The notes below the pieces were generated by a model that made no database searches, had not been told where the DNA came from, and was given only the letters and a program-made list of their open reading frames with translations. Positions 1 through 8,098 of a DNA stretch of 64,000 nucleotides are shown here, in pieces (positions within the stretch are counted from its first letter, which is position 1; each line of letters starts with the position of its first letter). The position numbers were made by a program, and so were the translations under genes. This DNA comes from Thermocaproicibacter sp036844765. Lineage in GTDB: Bacteria > Bacillota > Clostridia > Oscillospirales > Acutalibacteraceae. The stretch spans positions 62,001 through 126,000 of the forward strand of contig DAIUFE010000001.1 in the NCBI GenBank assembly GCA_036844765.1, in the 5' to 3' direction.

Positions 1-858
1 GAATGGACGCAGGCCGCAGCCTGCGCGAAGATCAACCTGGCCCTCGACATTACCGGCCGCAGGGAGGACGGCTACCATCTGCTGCGCACGGTGATGCAGA
101 GCGTTTCGCTGTGCGACCGGGTGGCGCTGGCCGCCGCGGAGCGCGGAAAAATCGAAGTGAAATGCGACGGCCCGGACGTCCCCGGCGGCCCGGACAACAC
201 GGTGTTCCGCGCCGCCGAGGCGTTTTTTCAGAGAACCGGGATCGGGGGCGGGGCGCGTTTCCAGATTCGGAAGCAAATTCCCCGGCAGGCGGGGCTGGGC
301 GGCGGGAGCGCGGACGCCGCGGCGGCCCTCCGCCTGCTGGACCGGCGCTTCGGCGCCGGCCTTTCCGCGCGGGAGCTGCGGGAGATCGGCCTGAAGGTCG
401 GCGCCGACGTGCCGTTCTGCGTGGAGGGGGGGACGGCCCTCGCCGGGGGAATCGGGGAAGAGCTGGAGCCGCTGCCCGCGCTTCCGCCGTGCGCGATCGT
501 CATCTGCAAGCCGGGGCGCGGCGTCTCCACGCGGGAGGCCTACGAGGCGTTCGATCGCTCCGGGCAGTCCGGGAGCTTTTTTGCCGACTCCGCGGCGGAA
601 GCTTTGCGCTCCGGGAGCCTTTCGGCCGTTGCCGGGTCTCTCGGCAACGCGTTCGAGGCCGCCTGCCCGGTCCCAGAGGTGCGCAGGATCGAGGAAGCGA
701 TGCTTTCCCGCGGCGCGCTGGGCGCCTGCATGACCGGCAGCGGCTCCGCCGTTTTCGGGCTGTTCGCTTCGGAGAACTCCGCGGTGCGCTGCGGGGACGC
801 CCTGCGGGAGGAATTTCCGGAATGCTTCCTGTGCCGGCCCGTTTCCCGGATTTTCTGA
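1..858 (+). CDS. ispE: 4-diphosphocytidyl-2-C-methyl-D-erythritol kinase (IspE), 5' end outside the window
   Basis: IspE uses ATP to phosphorylate 4-diphosphocytidyl-2-C-methyl-D-erythritol in the MEP isoprenoid pathway, in the cytosol. The frame is open from base 1 and the family's N-terminal AKINLALDI motif is at bases 25-51, so only a few residues and the start codon lie upstream of the window. The GHMP-kinase glycine loop GLGGGSADAA is at 292-321 and the C-terminal MTGSGSAVF motif starts at base 730. About 285 residues are visible, close to the full family length. The next gene, eda, follows after 52 bases and is metabolically unrelated. Confidence 0.95.
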   Translation, partial: EWTQAAACAKINLALDITGRREDGYHLLRTVMQSVSLCDRVALAAAERGKIEVKCDGPDVPGGPDNTVFRAAEAFFQRTGIGGGARFQIRKQIPRQAGLGGGSADAAAALRLLDRRFGAGLSARELREIGLKVGADVPFCVEGGTALAGGIGEELEPLPALPPCAIVICKPGRGVSTREAYEAFDRSGQSGSFFADSAAEALRSGSLSAVAGSLGNAFEAACPVPEVRRIEEAMLSRGALGACMTGSGSAVFGLFASENSAVRCGDALREEFPECFLCRPVSRIF

Positions 859-910
859 ACCGGGCCGCCGTGCAAAAATTTCTACTCAGGACGAAAGGGG
901 AGAGCTCAAG

Positions 911-1555
911 ATGCAAACCGTCGAACAAAAGATCGCGGAGCTGAAAATTCTGCCCGTGGTCCGGCTGGAGCGCGCGGAGGATGCGCTTCCGCTGGTCAGG
1001 GCTCTGGCCGGGGGAGGGATCCCGGCGGCGGAGATCACCTTCCGCACGGCCTGCGCGTGCGACGCGATCCGCGCGGTCGCAGCGGGGGAGCCGTCCGTGC
1101 TGGTCGGCGCGGGCACCGTGCTCAATGCGCGTCAGGCCGGGGACGCCGTCGCGGCCGGGGCGAAATTCATCGTGAGCCCCGGGCTGGACGAGGAACTGGT
1201 CCGGTTCTGCCGAAAAAAGGGCGTCCCCGTTTTCCCGGGGTGCGTCACGGCCACCGAGGTGCAGCGGGCCGTCAACCTGGGGCTGACCACCCTGAAGTTT
1301 TTCCCGGCGGAGCAGGCGGGCGGCCTGAAAACGATCCGGGCGCTTTCGGCCCCTTTCGGGCAGGTCCGCTGGATGCCGACCGGCGGCGTGAATCCGCGGA
1401 ACCTGAAGGAGTATCTGTCGTTTGAAAAAGTGATCGCCTGCGGCGGGAGCTTCCTCACGAAGCCGCGGGACATCGCGGCCGGCAACTGGGAAGAGATCGC
1501 CTCCCTCTGCCGCGAGACCGTGCGGCTGATCCAAAGCGTTTCCGCCGCAGGGTAG
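911..1555 (+). CDS. eda: KDPG / 4-hydroxy-2-oxoglutarate aldolase (class I)
   Basis: This 214-residue protein is a class I aldolase of the Eda family, which cleaves 2-keto-3-deoxy-6-phosphogluconate to pyruvate and glyceraldehyde 3-phosphate. The catalytic Glu (E41, in EITFRT) and the Schiff-base Lys (K129, in LKFFPAE) are both present, as are the glycine-rich VGAGTV and PTGGV phosphate-binding loops. The ATG follows a GGGGAG SD. It could serve hexuronate or gluconate breakdown; the tagaturonate reductase gene near 63.2 kb would feed the same pathway, but no other pathway gene sits beside eda. A bidirectional hairpin follows the stop. Confidence 0.93.
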   Translation: MQTVEQKIAELKILPVVRLERAEDALPLVRALAGGGIPAAEITFRTACACDAIRAVAAGEPSVLVGAGTVLNARQAGDAVAAGAKFIVSPGLDEELVRFCRKKGVPVFPGCVTATEVQRAVNLGLTTLKFFPAEQAGGLKTIRALSAPFGQVRWMPTGGVNPRNLKEYLSFEKVIACGGSFLTKPRDIAAGNWEEIASLCRETVRLIQSVSAAG

Positions 1556-1576
1556 CGGAACAAAGGGGAAAACGAA

Positions 1577-1604
1577 GCGCCGGCTGCCGAAAAGCAGCCG
1601 GCGC
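1577..1604. terminator. Bidirectional hairpin between convergent eda and upp
   Basis: An 11-bp perfect GC-rich stem (1577-1587 with 1594-1604) encloses a 6-nt loop between two convergent genes. The minus-strand reading is followed by a broken T-run, so it fits best as the upp-side terminator and may also stop eda transcripts. Confidence 0.7.
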
Positions 1605-1627
1605 AATCCGACGAGAAAAAATCCGGT

Positions 1628-2260
1628 TCAGAGGGTCCCGAAAATCCGGTCGCCCGCGTCGCCGAGGCCGGGCACGATGTATCCCTGCTCGTTCAGGTGG
1701 TCGTCCACGGCGGCGCAATAGAGCTGCACGTCCGGGTGCGCGGCGGTGAACGCCCGGATCCCCTCCGGGGCCGCGATGATGCACATGAACTTGACGCATT
1801 TCGGGCGGCTGCGCTTGATGATGCGGACCGCGTCGATCGACGAGCCGCCGGTCGCGAGCATGGGGTCGAGCGCGATGACCTCGCGCTGCTCGATATCGTG
1901 CGGCAGCTTGCTGTAATACTCGACCGGCTGAAGGGTCTTCGGGTCGCGGTAAAGGCCGATGTGGCCGACTTTCGCGGCCGGAACGAGGGTGAGGACGCCG
2001 TCCACCATGCCGAGCCCCGCGCGGAGAATGGGAACGAAAGCCAGCTTTCTCCCCGCGATCACCTTCGTCCTCGCCACTCCCACGGGGGTCTCGACCGTCG
2101 TCTCCTCCAGCGGAAGATCGCGCGTCGCCTCGTAGCACAGCAGCATGGCGATCTCGCTGACCAGCTGCCGGAAATCCCGCGAGCCGGTGTTTTTGTCGCG
2201 CAGGTAGGTCAGCTTGTGCTGGATGAGCGGATGGTGCATGATAAAGACCTGGTTTTCCAT
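1628..2260 (-). CDS. upp: Uracil phosphoribosyltransferase
   Basis: Upp makes UMP from uracil and PRPP in pyrimidine salvage. The 210-residue protein opens with the family signature HPLIQHKLTYLRD and carries the PRPP-binding loop LDPMLATGGS. An in-frame ATG six codons upstream (2278) is possible, but it has no SD in front of it, whereas a GGAGG precedes the ATG at 2260 and gives the usual family length of about 209. It is the last gene of the minus-strand run fhs-tsaE-tsaB-rpiB-upp and follows rpiB after 40 bases. Confidence 0.94.
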   Translation of the reverse strand: MENQVFIMHHPLIQHKLTYLRDKNTGSRDFRQLVSEIAMLLCYEATRDLPLEETTVETPVGVARTKVIAGRKLAFVPILRAGLGMVDGVLTLVPAAKVGHIGLYRDPKTLQPVEYYSKLPHDIEQREVIALDPMLATGGSSIDAVRIIKRSRPKCVKFMCIIAAPEGIRAFTAAHPDVQLYCAAVDDHLNEQGYIVPGLGDAGDRIFGTL

Positions 2261-2300
2261 AACGTTCCCGTCCTCCATCTGTTTTTATTGATTCAAAAAG

Positions 2301-2744
2301 TCAAAGATCCCCGCGTTCGATCGCCGCGATCTCGTCGATCCGCCTCTGGTGGCGGCCTCCGTCGAACGGCGTTTTGAGGAACAGGTCGGCGAACTCGACC
2401 GCCTGCTTTTCGTCGATGACCCTTCCGCCCAGGCAGAGGATGTTGGCGTTGTTGTGGCGGCGCGTGATCTCGGCGCAGTAGGCGTCGGAACAGACCGCCG
2501 CGCGGATCCCTTTCACCTTGTTGGCGGCCATGCTCATGCCGATGCCCGTCCCGCAGCAGAGAATCCCCTTTTCCGCCTTGCCCTCGGCGACGAACCGCGC
2601 GACCTTCGCCGCGATGGGCGCGTAATCGACGGACGCCGTGTCGAACGTTCCAAAATCCCGGTACTCCATGTGCTTGGAATCCAGATACTTTTTGACGGCT
2701 TCCTTCAGGCAGAAGCCGCCGTGGTCGGCTCCCAGAGCGATCAT
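2301..2744 (-). CDS. rpiB: Ribose 5-phosphate isomerase B
   Basis: RpiB interconverts ribose 5-phosphate and ribulose 5-phosphate in the pentose phosphate pathway. The 147-residue protein starts MIALGADHGG, has the catalytic Cys in CCGTGIGMS (C64), the RRHNNAN segment, and the CLGGRVI motif, all typical of the RpiB/LacAB family. LacA/LacB paralogues look similar, but they come as adjacent pairs and only one gene is present here. The start overlaps the end of tsaB in an ATGA arrangement, so the two are probably translationally coupled. Confidence 0.93.
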   Translation of the reverse strand: MIALGADHGGFCLKEAVKKYLDSKHMEYRDFGTFDTASVDYAPIAAKVARFVAEGKAEKGILCCGTGIGMSMAANKVKGIRAAVCSDAYCAEITRRHNNANILCLGGRVIDEKQAVEFADLFLKTPFDGGRHQRRIDEIAAIERGDL

Positions 2745-3454
2745 TTTTCCATTCCCTCCGTTTTATTTTTTTTCAGCGCGCGTTCGGCCTGCGCGGGGCG
2801 CAGATAAACCGGCATCAGGCGGGCCGCGTCCGTCGCAAGCCCCGCCGCGAAGGCGACCTCCGCGGCCTCTGCGACCCCGCTCGCCCGCTGGTACAGCAGC
2901 GTCTCCGGCGGCAGAACGGCGCGGATTTTTTGGAATCCGGCATTATTATAGCATAATCTGGCGCCGTCACCAACCAAAAACAGCGGCGTTTCACAGGTGC
3001 CGCATTCTTCCGCAAGGTCCGCGACCGAGATCGCCCGGTCCGGGCACAGGCGGGAAAGGCGTCCGCCGCCGGCGCGGAACACCGCGTTGTAGACCTGGCG
3101 GCAGCGCGCGTCCATCACGGCGCAGACGGTCCCCGTGAGGTGCGCGAGGTTCCAGGCGATCGCTTCCAGCGTGGAGACGCCGACGCAGGGCCTGCCGCCC
3201 GGCATCGCGAGGCCCTTCACGCTCGCCACGCCGATGCGGATGCCGGTGAAGGAGCCCGGCCCGGCGGAAACGGCGAACAGGTCCACGGTATCGAGCGGCG
3301 TGCGCGTCCAGCGCAGCAGGCCGTCGATCATCGGCATCAGGGTCTGGCTGTGCGTGAGGCCGACGTTGCAGTAGAATTCGCCGAGGATCTTTCCGTCCTG
3401 CGTCAGGGCCGCGGAAGCGGCGGCCGCGGAGGAATCGACGGCCAGAATTTTCAT
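2741..3454 (-). CDS. tsaB: tRNA threonylcarbamoyladenosine biosynthesis protein TsaB
   Basis: TsaB is the non-catalytic partner of TsaD; with TsaE it forms the complex that installs t6A at position 37 of ANN-decoding tRNAs. The 237-residue protein has the ASKHA-fold N terminus MKILAVDSS and the diagnostic SAGPGSFTGIRIG motif. The start is set by the ATGA overlap with the end of tsaE at 3451-3454, and its own stop overlaps the rpiB start the same way. tsaD is not in this window. Confidence 0.92.
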   Translation of the reverse strand: MKILAVDSSAAAASAALTQDGKILGEFYCNVGLTHSQTLMPMIDGLLRWTRTPLDTVDLFAVSAGPGSFTGIRIGVASVKGLAMPGGRPCVGVSTLEAIAWNLAHLTGTVCAVMDARCRQVYNAVFRAGGGRLSRLCPDRAISVADLAEECGTCETPLFLVGDGARLCYNNAGFQKIRAVLPPETLLYQRASGVAEAAEVAFAAGLATDAARLMPVYLRPAQAERALKKNKTEGMEK

Positions 3455-3882
3455 AGCTCCATCCCCTCGATCGAAATCGCGCGCCCGTTCTCCGTTCCGC
3501 CGGGCGCAAGGCGGATGCGCACCGCGTTCTCCGGGAGCGCGTTCTCGATATTTTCGCTCCATTCGACGATCAGCACCCCGCCGGAATCCAGCGCGTCGAA
3601 AAAGCCGGTGGAGGCGAGGTCGTCCCAGCTTTCGACGCGGAACATGTCGAAGTGGTAGATTTTCAGCCGGCCGTCGTACTCGTGCACCAGCGCGAACGTC
3701 GGGCTGGAGACGCCCTCCGCCGCGCCGAGGCCGCGGGCGATGCCGCGGGTCAGCGTCGTCTTTCCCGCGCCCATGCCGCCGAACAGGGCGAGGACCTCTC
3801 CGCCCTTCAGGCGTTCCGCGATTTTCCGGCCCAACGCTTCGGTCTCCGCCGGGGAGGCCGTCCGATACCGACGCAATTTCAT
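3451..3882 (-). CDS. tsaE: tRNA threonylcarbamoyladenosine biosynthesis ATPase TsaE
   Basis: TsaE is the small ATPase that resets the TsaB-TsaD complex during t6A synthesis. The 143-residue protein contains the P-loop GGMGAGKTT (residues 35-43), the SSPTFALVHEY segment and the IVEWSE motif that mark this family. It starts 9 bases after the fhs stop and overlaps tsaB by 4 bases, the usual tsaE-tsaB pairing. Confidence 0.94.
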   Translation of the reverse strand: MKLRRYRTASPAETEALGRKIAERLKGGEVLALFGGMGAGKTTLTRGIARGLGAAEGVSSPTFALVHEYDGRLKIYHFDMFRVESWDDLASTGFFDALDSGGVLIVEWSENIENALPENAVRIRLAPGGTENGRAISIEGMEL

Positions 3883-3891
3883 CCGCTCCGT

Positions 3892-5559
3892 TCAAAAAAG
3901 TCCGGTGATGGTTCCGTTTTGATCCACGTCGATCTGCTCCGCCGCGGGATGCTTCGGAAGGCCGGGCATGGTGAGAATGCTGCCCGCGTAGGCCACGACG
4001 AACCCCGCTCCGCTTTTCAGCCGCAGGTCGCGGATCTGCACGGTGAACCCCTTCGGGCGGCCCAGAAGGGAAGGGTCGTCCGAAAGCGAATACTGCGTCT
4101 TCGCGATGCAGACGGGCAGGGAATCCCCGCCGAGTGCCTCGATTCCGCGCAGCGATTTCAGGGCCTGCCCGGAATAGGCGACGCCGTCCGCCCCGTAGAT
4201 TTCGCGGCAGACCGTCCCGATCTTCTCGCGCAAGGGGGCCGAATCCGGATACAGCAGGCGGAAGCGGGAGGGCGTCTCCGCGAGCTCGCAGACCTTCCGC
4301 GCAAGCTCGAGCCCGCCCTCGCCCCCGCGCGCGTAAACGTCGCAGGGGACCGCCTCGGCCCCGTTCTCCCGGCAGTACGCCTCAATGAACTGAATTTCGC
4401 GCTCCGAGTCGCTTTGGAAGCGGTTGACGGCCACCACGACCGGCACGCCGAATTTTTTGAGGTTCTCGATGTGGGCGCCGAGATTCTCGATTCCCCTTTC
4501 GAGGGCGGCAGGATTCTCCCGCGCGGCGTCGTCCTTCGCCGCGCCGCCGTGGTATTTCAGCGCGCGGGCGGTCGCGACCAGCACGGCGGCGTCCGGCTTC
4601 AGCCCCGCGAGGCGGCACTGGATGTCCATGAATTTCTCCGCGCCCAGGTCCGAGCCGAATCCGGCCTCCGTGACGCAGTAATCGCCGAGCTTCAGCGCGA
4701 AGCGCGTGGCGCGGACGGAATTGCACCCGTGGGCGATGTTGGCGAACGGCCCGCCGTGGATCAGGGCCGGCGTGCCCTCCAGCGTCTGGACGAGGTTGGG
4801 CTTCAAAGCGTCCCTGAGCAGGGCGGTCATTGCGCCCTCGGCTTTCAGGTCGCGCGCGTAGACCGGCCCGCCCTCGTAGGTATAGGCGACGAGGATCCGC
4901 CCCAGCCGCTTTTTCAGGTCCGTCAGGTCCTCGGCCAGGCAGAACGCCGCCATCACCTCGGCGGCGGCGGTGATGCAGAACCCGTCCTGTCGGGGCGTGC
5001 CGTCCGCTTTCCCCCCCAGACCGGAGACGATGCCGCGCAGCTGCCGGTCGTTCATGTCCATGCAGCGGGGGACGAGGACCCGGCGCGGGTCGATGCGCAG
5101 GGAGTTTCCCTGCTGGATGCGGTTGTCCAGCAGGGCGCACATCAGGTTGTTGGCGGAGGTGATCGCGTGGAGGTCGCCCGTGAAGTGAAGGTTGATGTCC
5201 TCCATCGGGACGACCTGCGCGTATCCGCCGCCCGCCGCGCCGCCCTTGATGCCGAACACGGGGCCGAGCGACGGCTCCCGCAGGGCCAGCACGGCTTTTT
5301 TCCCGATCTTGGCCATCGCTTCGGCCAGACCGATGGAGACGGTCGTCTTCCCCTCGCCCGCAGGTGTGGGGTTGACGGCCGTCACCAGGATCAGCCTGCC
5401 GTCCTTTTTCCCGGAAAGCCGGCGGTAAAGACCGTCCTCCAGCTTGGCCTTGTAGCGGCCGTAAGGCTCCAGCTCGTCCCCGCGGATGCCGAGCTCCGCC
5501 GCAACCTCCCCGATGGGCCTGAGCTTTGCGCTCTGCGCGATCTCGATGTCCGAAAGCAT
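3892..5559 (-). CDS. fhs: Formate-tetrahydrofolate ligase
   Basis: Fhs couples ATP hydrolysis to formation of 10-formyltetrahydrofolate from formate and THF, feeding purine synthesis or one-carbon flow. The 555-residue length matches the family. The P-loop TPAGEGKTT lies at residues 65-73, and the KGGAAGGGYAQV and ITSANNL blocks are recognisable. It is the first gene of the minus-strand operon. A TATACT-like -10 sits in the AT-rich gap upstream of 5600. No other Wood-Ljungdahl gene lies nearby, so a housekeeping C1 role is more likely than acetogenesis. Confidence 0.96.
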   Translation of the reverse strand: MLSDIEIAQSAKLRPIGEVAAELGIRGDELEPYGRYKAKLEDGLYRRLSGKKDGRLILVTAVNPTPAGEGKTTVSIGLAEAMAKIGKKAVLALREPSLGPVFGIKGGAAGGGYAQVVPMEDINLHFTGDLHAITSANNLMCALLDNRIQQGNSLRIDPRRVLVPRCMDMNDRQLRGIVSGLGGKADGTPRQDGFCITAAAEVMAAFCLAEDLTDLKKRLGRILVAYTYEGGPVYARDLKAEGAMTALLRDALKPNLVQTLEGTPALIHGGPFANIAHGCNSVRATRFALKLGDYCVTEAGFGSDLGAEKFMDIQCRLAGLKPDAAVLVATARALKYHGGAAKDDAARENPAALERGIENLGAHIENLKKFGVPVVVAVNRFQSDSEREIQFIEAYCRENGAEAVPCDVYARGGEGGLELARKVCELAETPSRFRLLYPDSAPLREKIGTVCREIYGADGVAYSGQALKSLRGIEALGGDSLPVCIAKTQYSLSDDPSLLGRPKGFTVQIRDLRLKSGAGFVVAYAGSILTMPGLPKHPAAEQIDVDQNGTITGLF

Positions 5560-5682
5560 ACGCGAAATTCTCCCAACTTTTCACGATTCATTGCGGCACC
5601 AAAGCACAATGTCTTTTTAAGTATAACACATTTCGCCCCGTTCCGAAACAAAAAACAGCGGCAGGGAATGATTGCCCCCTTC

Positions 5683-5711
5683 TTGCATCCGGTGCCGTTG
5701 TATTCTATAAT
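5683..5711 (+). promoter_or_regulatory. Sigma-A-type promoter for the SEDS gene
   Basis: TTGCAT (5683-5688) and TATAAT (5706-5711) are separated by 17 bases. The predicted transcript would start about 12-15 bases ahead of the start codon at 5732, leaving room for the GAGGTG ribosome site. Confidence 0.65.
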
Positions 5712-5731
5712 GGACAGCATGAGGTGAAAAG

Positions 5732-6919
5732 ATGAAGGGACTGAAAACGGTCGCGGATTATTTCAGGCGCTCGGACAAGCTGTACTGGCTTCTGATCCTG
5801 ACCATCTCCGCATACAGCCTTCTTTTGCTGCGGACGGTGCCGCCCGACCCCTCCAGCGGGAAGAACTATTTCTCGACCATGGTGCTCGCCATGGCGGTGG
5901 GCTACTTCGGCGCGGTGATCCTGACGCTGGTCGATTACCGTGAGATCGCGGCGTTCTGGTACATCATCGCGGGGTTCTGCCTGTTTCTGATGCTCTACAC
6001 GCTGAAATTCGGCATCGCCGTGCAGAACACCGGCGGCGTCAACGCCAAAGCCTGGATCGACCTGAAGGTGACGACCTTCCAGCCGAGCGAGCTGGTCAAG
6101 ATCGGCTTCATGGTCACGTTTGCGAAGCACCTTTCCGCCCTGGAGGAGCGCGGCCTGCTGAAATCCCCGCTGCACGTGGTCCTGCTGGCCTGCCACGCGC
6201 TGGTCCCCATCGCCCTCGTGTTCCTGCAGAACGACGACGGGGCCGGGGTGATCTTCTTCTGCATGTTCCTGTGCATGGCGTTCGCGGCGGGCGTGCAGCT
6301 CCGCTATTTTGCAGTCCTGTTCGCCGCGGTGGGCGTCGCCGTGCCGCTCGCGTGGAAATACGACGTCTTTGAATATTACCAGAAGCAGCGCATCCTCGTG
6401 ACCTACCATCTGGACGACAACCCGGACATCGTCCGGAATTACGGCTACCAGCAGTGGCAGGGGCGCACCTCGATCGGCAGCGGCGGCCTGTGGGGGCGCG
6501 GTCTGTTCCAGAGCCCGCGCGTGAACTCCCGGATGGTGCCGGAGCAGGAAAGCGACTACATCTTCTCCGTCGTCGGGGAGCAGCTCGGGTTCGTCGGCTG
6601 CATCGCGCTGATCCTGCTGCTGCTGTTCCTGCTGTGGCGGACGCTGTACATCGCCCGGAAGTCCCCGGATATTTTGGGCCGGACCCTCTGCATGGGCTTT
6701 TTCGGCATGATCGCCTCGCAGATGCTGCTCAACATCGGCATGTGCCTCGACCTGCTCCCCGTCATCGGGATCACGCTGCCGTTTTTCAGCGCGGGCGGCT
6801 CTTCCGCCGCATGCCTGTACTTCGGCTTCGGGCTGGTGCAGAACGTGTATCTGCACCGCTCGGATACCGACAAGGTCAAGCTGAAGCGCCCGCTTAGCGG
6901 CAATGCGGTGCGGATATAG
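5732..6919 (+). CDS. SEDS-family peptidoglycan polymerase (RodA/FtsW/SpoVE type)
   Basis: SEDS proteins polymerise lipid II glycan strands together with a class B PBP. The 395-residue protein has about ten hydrophobic segments and one long external loop between residues 210 and 270. The loop is followed by the family block VPEQESDYIFSVVGEQLGF and the C-terminal PFFSAGGSSA segment. The SGGLWGRGLFQ block is closer to RodA and SpoVE than to FtsW, but I cannot assign the paralogue. It stands alone with its own promoter and a strong terminator; no PBP is adjacent. Confidence 0.88.
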   Translation: MKGLKTVADYFRRSDKLYWLLILTISAYSLLLLRTVPPDPSSGKNYFSTMVLAMAVGYFGAVILTLVDYREIAAFWYIIAGFCLFLMLYTLKFGIAVQNTGGVNAKAWIDLKVTTFQPSELVKIGFMVTFAKHLSALEERGLLKSPLHVVLLACHALVPIALVFLQNDDGAGVIFFCMFLCMAFAAGVQLRYFAVLFAAVGVAVPLAWKYDVFEYYQKQRILVTYHLDDNPDIVRNYGYQQWQGRTSIGSGGLWGRGLFQSPRVNSRMVPEQESDYIFSVVGEQLGFVGCIALILLLLFLLWRTLYIARKSPDILGRTLCMGFFGMIASQMLLNIGMCLDLLPVIGITLPFFSAGGSSAACLYFGFGLVQNVYLHRSDTDKVKLKRPLSGNAVRI

Positions 6920-6922
6920 CGC

Positions 6923-6958
6923 AAAGCCCCCCGCCGGCCGGCGGGAGGCTTATTTTTT
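6923..6958 (+). terminator. Intrinsic terminator after the SEDS gene
   Basis: A long GC-rich stem with a single mismatched base is followed by TTATTTTTT. It overlaps the last codons of the convergent DUF3006 gene, whose stop codon lies inside the hairpin. Confidence 0.8.
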
Positions 6959-7138
6959 CGGCGGGGCCTGCGCCTCCTCGACGGAAAGCGTTCCGGCTTC
7001 GTCGTCGACCGTGACCGCGCCGCCGGCCGCCGCTTTTTTGGGAAGCTCTGAGATCGAGATCGCAAACAGCTTGCCCTTCGCGTCCCGGCAGATGGCAAAG
7101 GTTCCTTCCAGCCGGTCGATCGTCAGTTTTCGCATCAT
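6950..7138 (-). CDS. Small DUF3006-type protein
   Basis: This 62-residue protein starts MMRKLTIDRLEGTFAIC and ends in a Pro/Lys tail. The short beta-rich layout and its place just downstream of a ComEC-like metallo-beta-lactamase protein match DUF3006, a family often paired with such hydrolases; its biochemical role is not known to me. The start follows GGAGG with a 7-nt gap, 17 bases after the upstream stop, so the two are probably co-transcribed. Confidence 0.75.
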   Translation of the reverse strand: MMRKLTIDRLEGTFAICRDAKGKLFAISISELPKKAAAGGAVTVDDEAGTLSVEEAQAPPKK

Positions 7139-7155
7139 GGGGATCCCTCCGTGTC

Positions 7156-8082
7156 CTATTTTTCCGTCCTGACGGAGACGGTATGCCCGTCGGTCATAAA
7201 AATCAGCGTTCCGCTCACGTCGGTGCGGAGCACCGACGCCCCCGCGCCGTACAGGCGTTCCAGCGCCGCGCGCTTCGGCAGGTCGCCGGAATCGGCGCCG
7301 ACCGATACGGCCGCCCACCGCGGCTTCACGGCGTCCAGAAACTCCCGCGTGGAGGACGTGTCGCTCCCGTGGTGCGCGACTTTCAGCACGTCGGCGGAAA
7401 GGTCCTGCCCGGAGGAGAGCAGGTCCCGCTCCTCCTCCCGCTCCGCGTCGCCCGCCAGCAGAAAGCGGACGCCGCCGTACGTCAGCTTCAGCACGATGGA
7501 ATTGTCGTTGGCGCTGCCGCCCGGCCGCACGGGGCCGAGCGCGCGGATCTCCAGCGCTCCCACCCGCCATTCCCGGCCCGCGGAGACGGTCTCCGTCTCC
7601 AGCTTTTTTTCGCGCAGGGCGGACTGCACGCCGCGGTATTCGCCGGTGGAAGGGACCAGCTCCTCCGGCAGGGCGGGCGCGCAGTAGTGCGAGACGCCGA
7701 ACTCCTCGAGCACCGTCCGCAGGCCGCCGATATGGTCCGCATCCGGATGGGTGTTGAACACGTATTCCAGCGAAGCCGCGCCCCGCCGCCGGAGATACGC
7801 CGCCACCTCCTGCCCACGGTCGGCGGTGCCTCCGTCGACCAGGAGGAACCGTCCGCCGCATTCGACCACGATGCTGTCCGCCTTGCCGACGTCCAGCACA
7901 TGGACGGAGAGCGGGACGCCGTCGGCGCAGGCGGAAAAATCCCGCAGGCCGAAGAACGTGAAGACCCGGCGCCAGACGGGCGCGGCCCCGCCCGGCAGGC
8001 AGGCGGCCACGGCTCCGGCCGCAAGAAAAAGAACCAGGACGGCGGAAAAGATCCTTCTGCGGATGTTCTGACGTTTCGTCAT
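7156..8082 (-). CDS. ComEC C-terminal-like metallo-beta-lactamase-fold hydrolase
   Basis: The 308-residue protein has an N-terminal signal or anchor segment (about residues 10-30), then a metallo-beta-lactamase fold with the zinc motif THPDADHIGG, a GDAE block and a VAHHGSD motif. This is the arrangement of the ComEC/Rec2 C-terminal nuclease-like domain made as a separate exported protein. No ComEC channel domain is present, so a DNA-uptake role is not implied. It lies 16 bases downstream of the ftsK/spoIIIE gene and ahead of DUF3006. Confidence 0.83.
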   Translation of the reverse strand: MTKRQNIRRRIFSAVLVLFLAAGAVAACLPGGAAPVWRRVFTFFGLRDFSACADGVPLSVHVLDVGKADSIVVECGGRFLLVDGGTADRGQEVAAYLRRRGAASLEYVFNTHPDADHIGGLRTVLEEFGVSHYCAPALPEELVPSTGEYRGVQSALREKKLETETVSAGREWRVGALEIRALGPVRPGGSANDNSIVLKLTYGGVRFLLAGDAEREEERDLLSSGQDLSADVLKVAHHGSDTSSTREFLDAVKPRWAAVSVGADSGDLPKRAALERLYGAGASVLRTDVSGTLIFMTDGHTVSVRTEK

Positions 8083-8098
8083 AGGGTTTTGCCCGGCC

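Noticed and set aside
500..1606. Long minus-strand reading frame across ispE and eda
   Set aside because: It is antisense to two clearly recognisable genes, is very Arg/Pro-rich and has no family features; high GC creates such long frames.
3652..5727. 691-codon plus-strand frame across fhs
   Set aside because: It mirrors the fhs gene, which has all its motifs on the minus strand; the plus-strand product has no recognisable domain.
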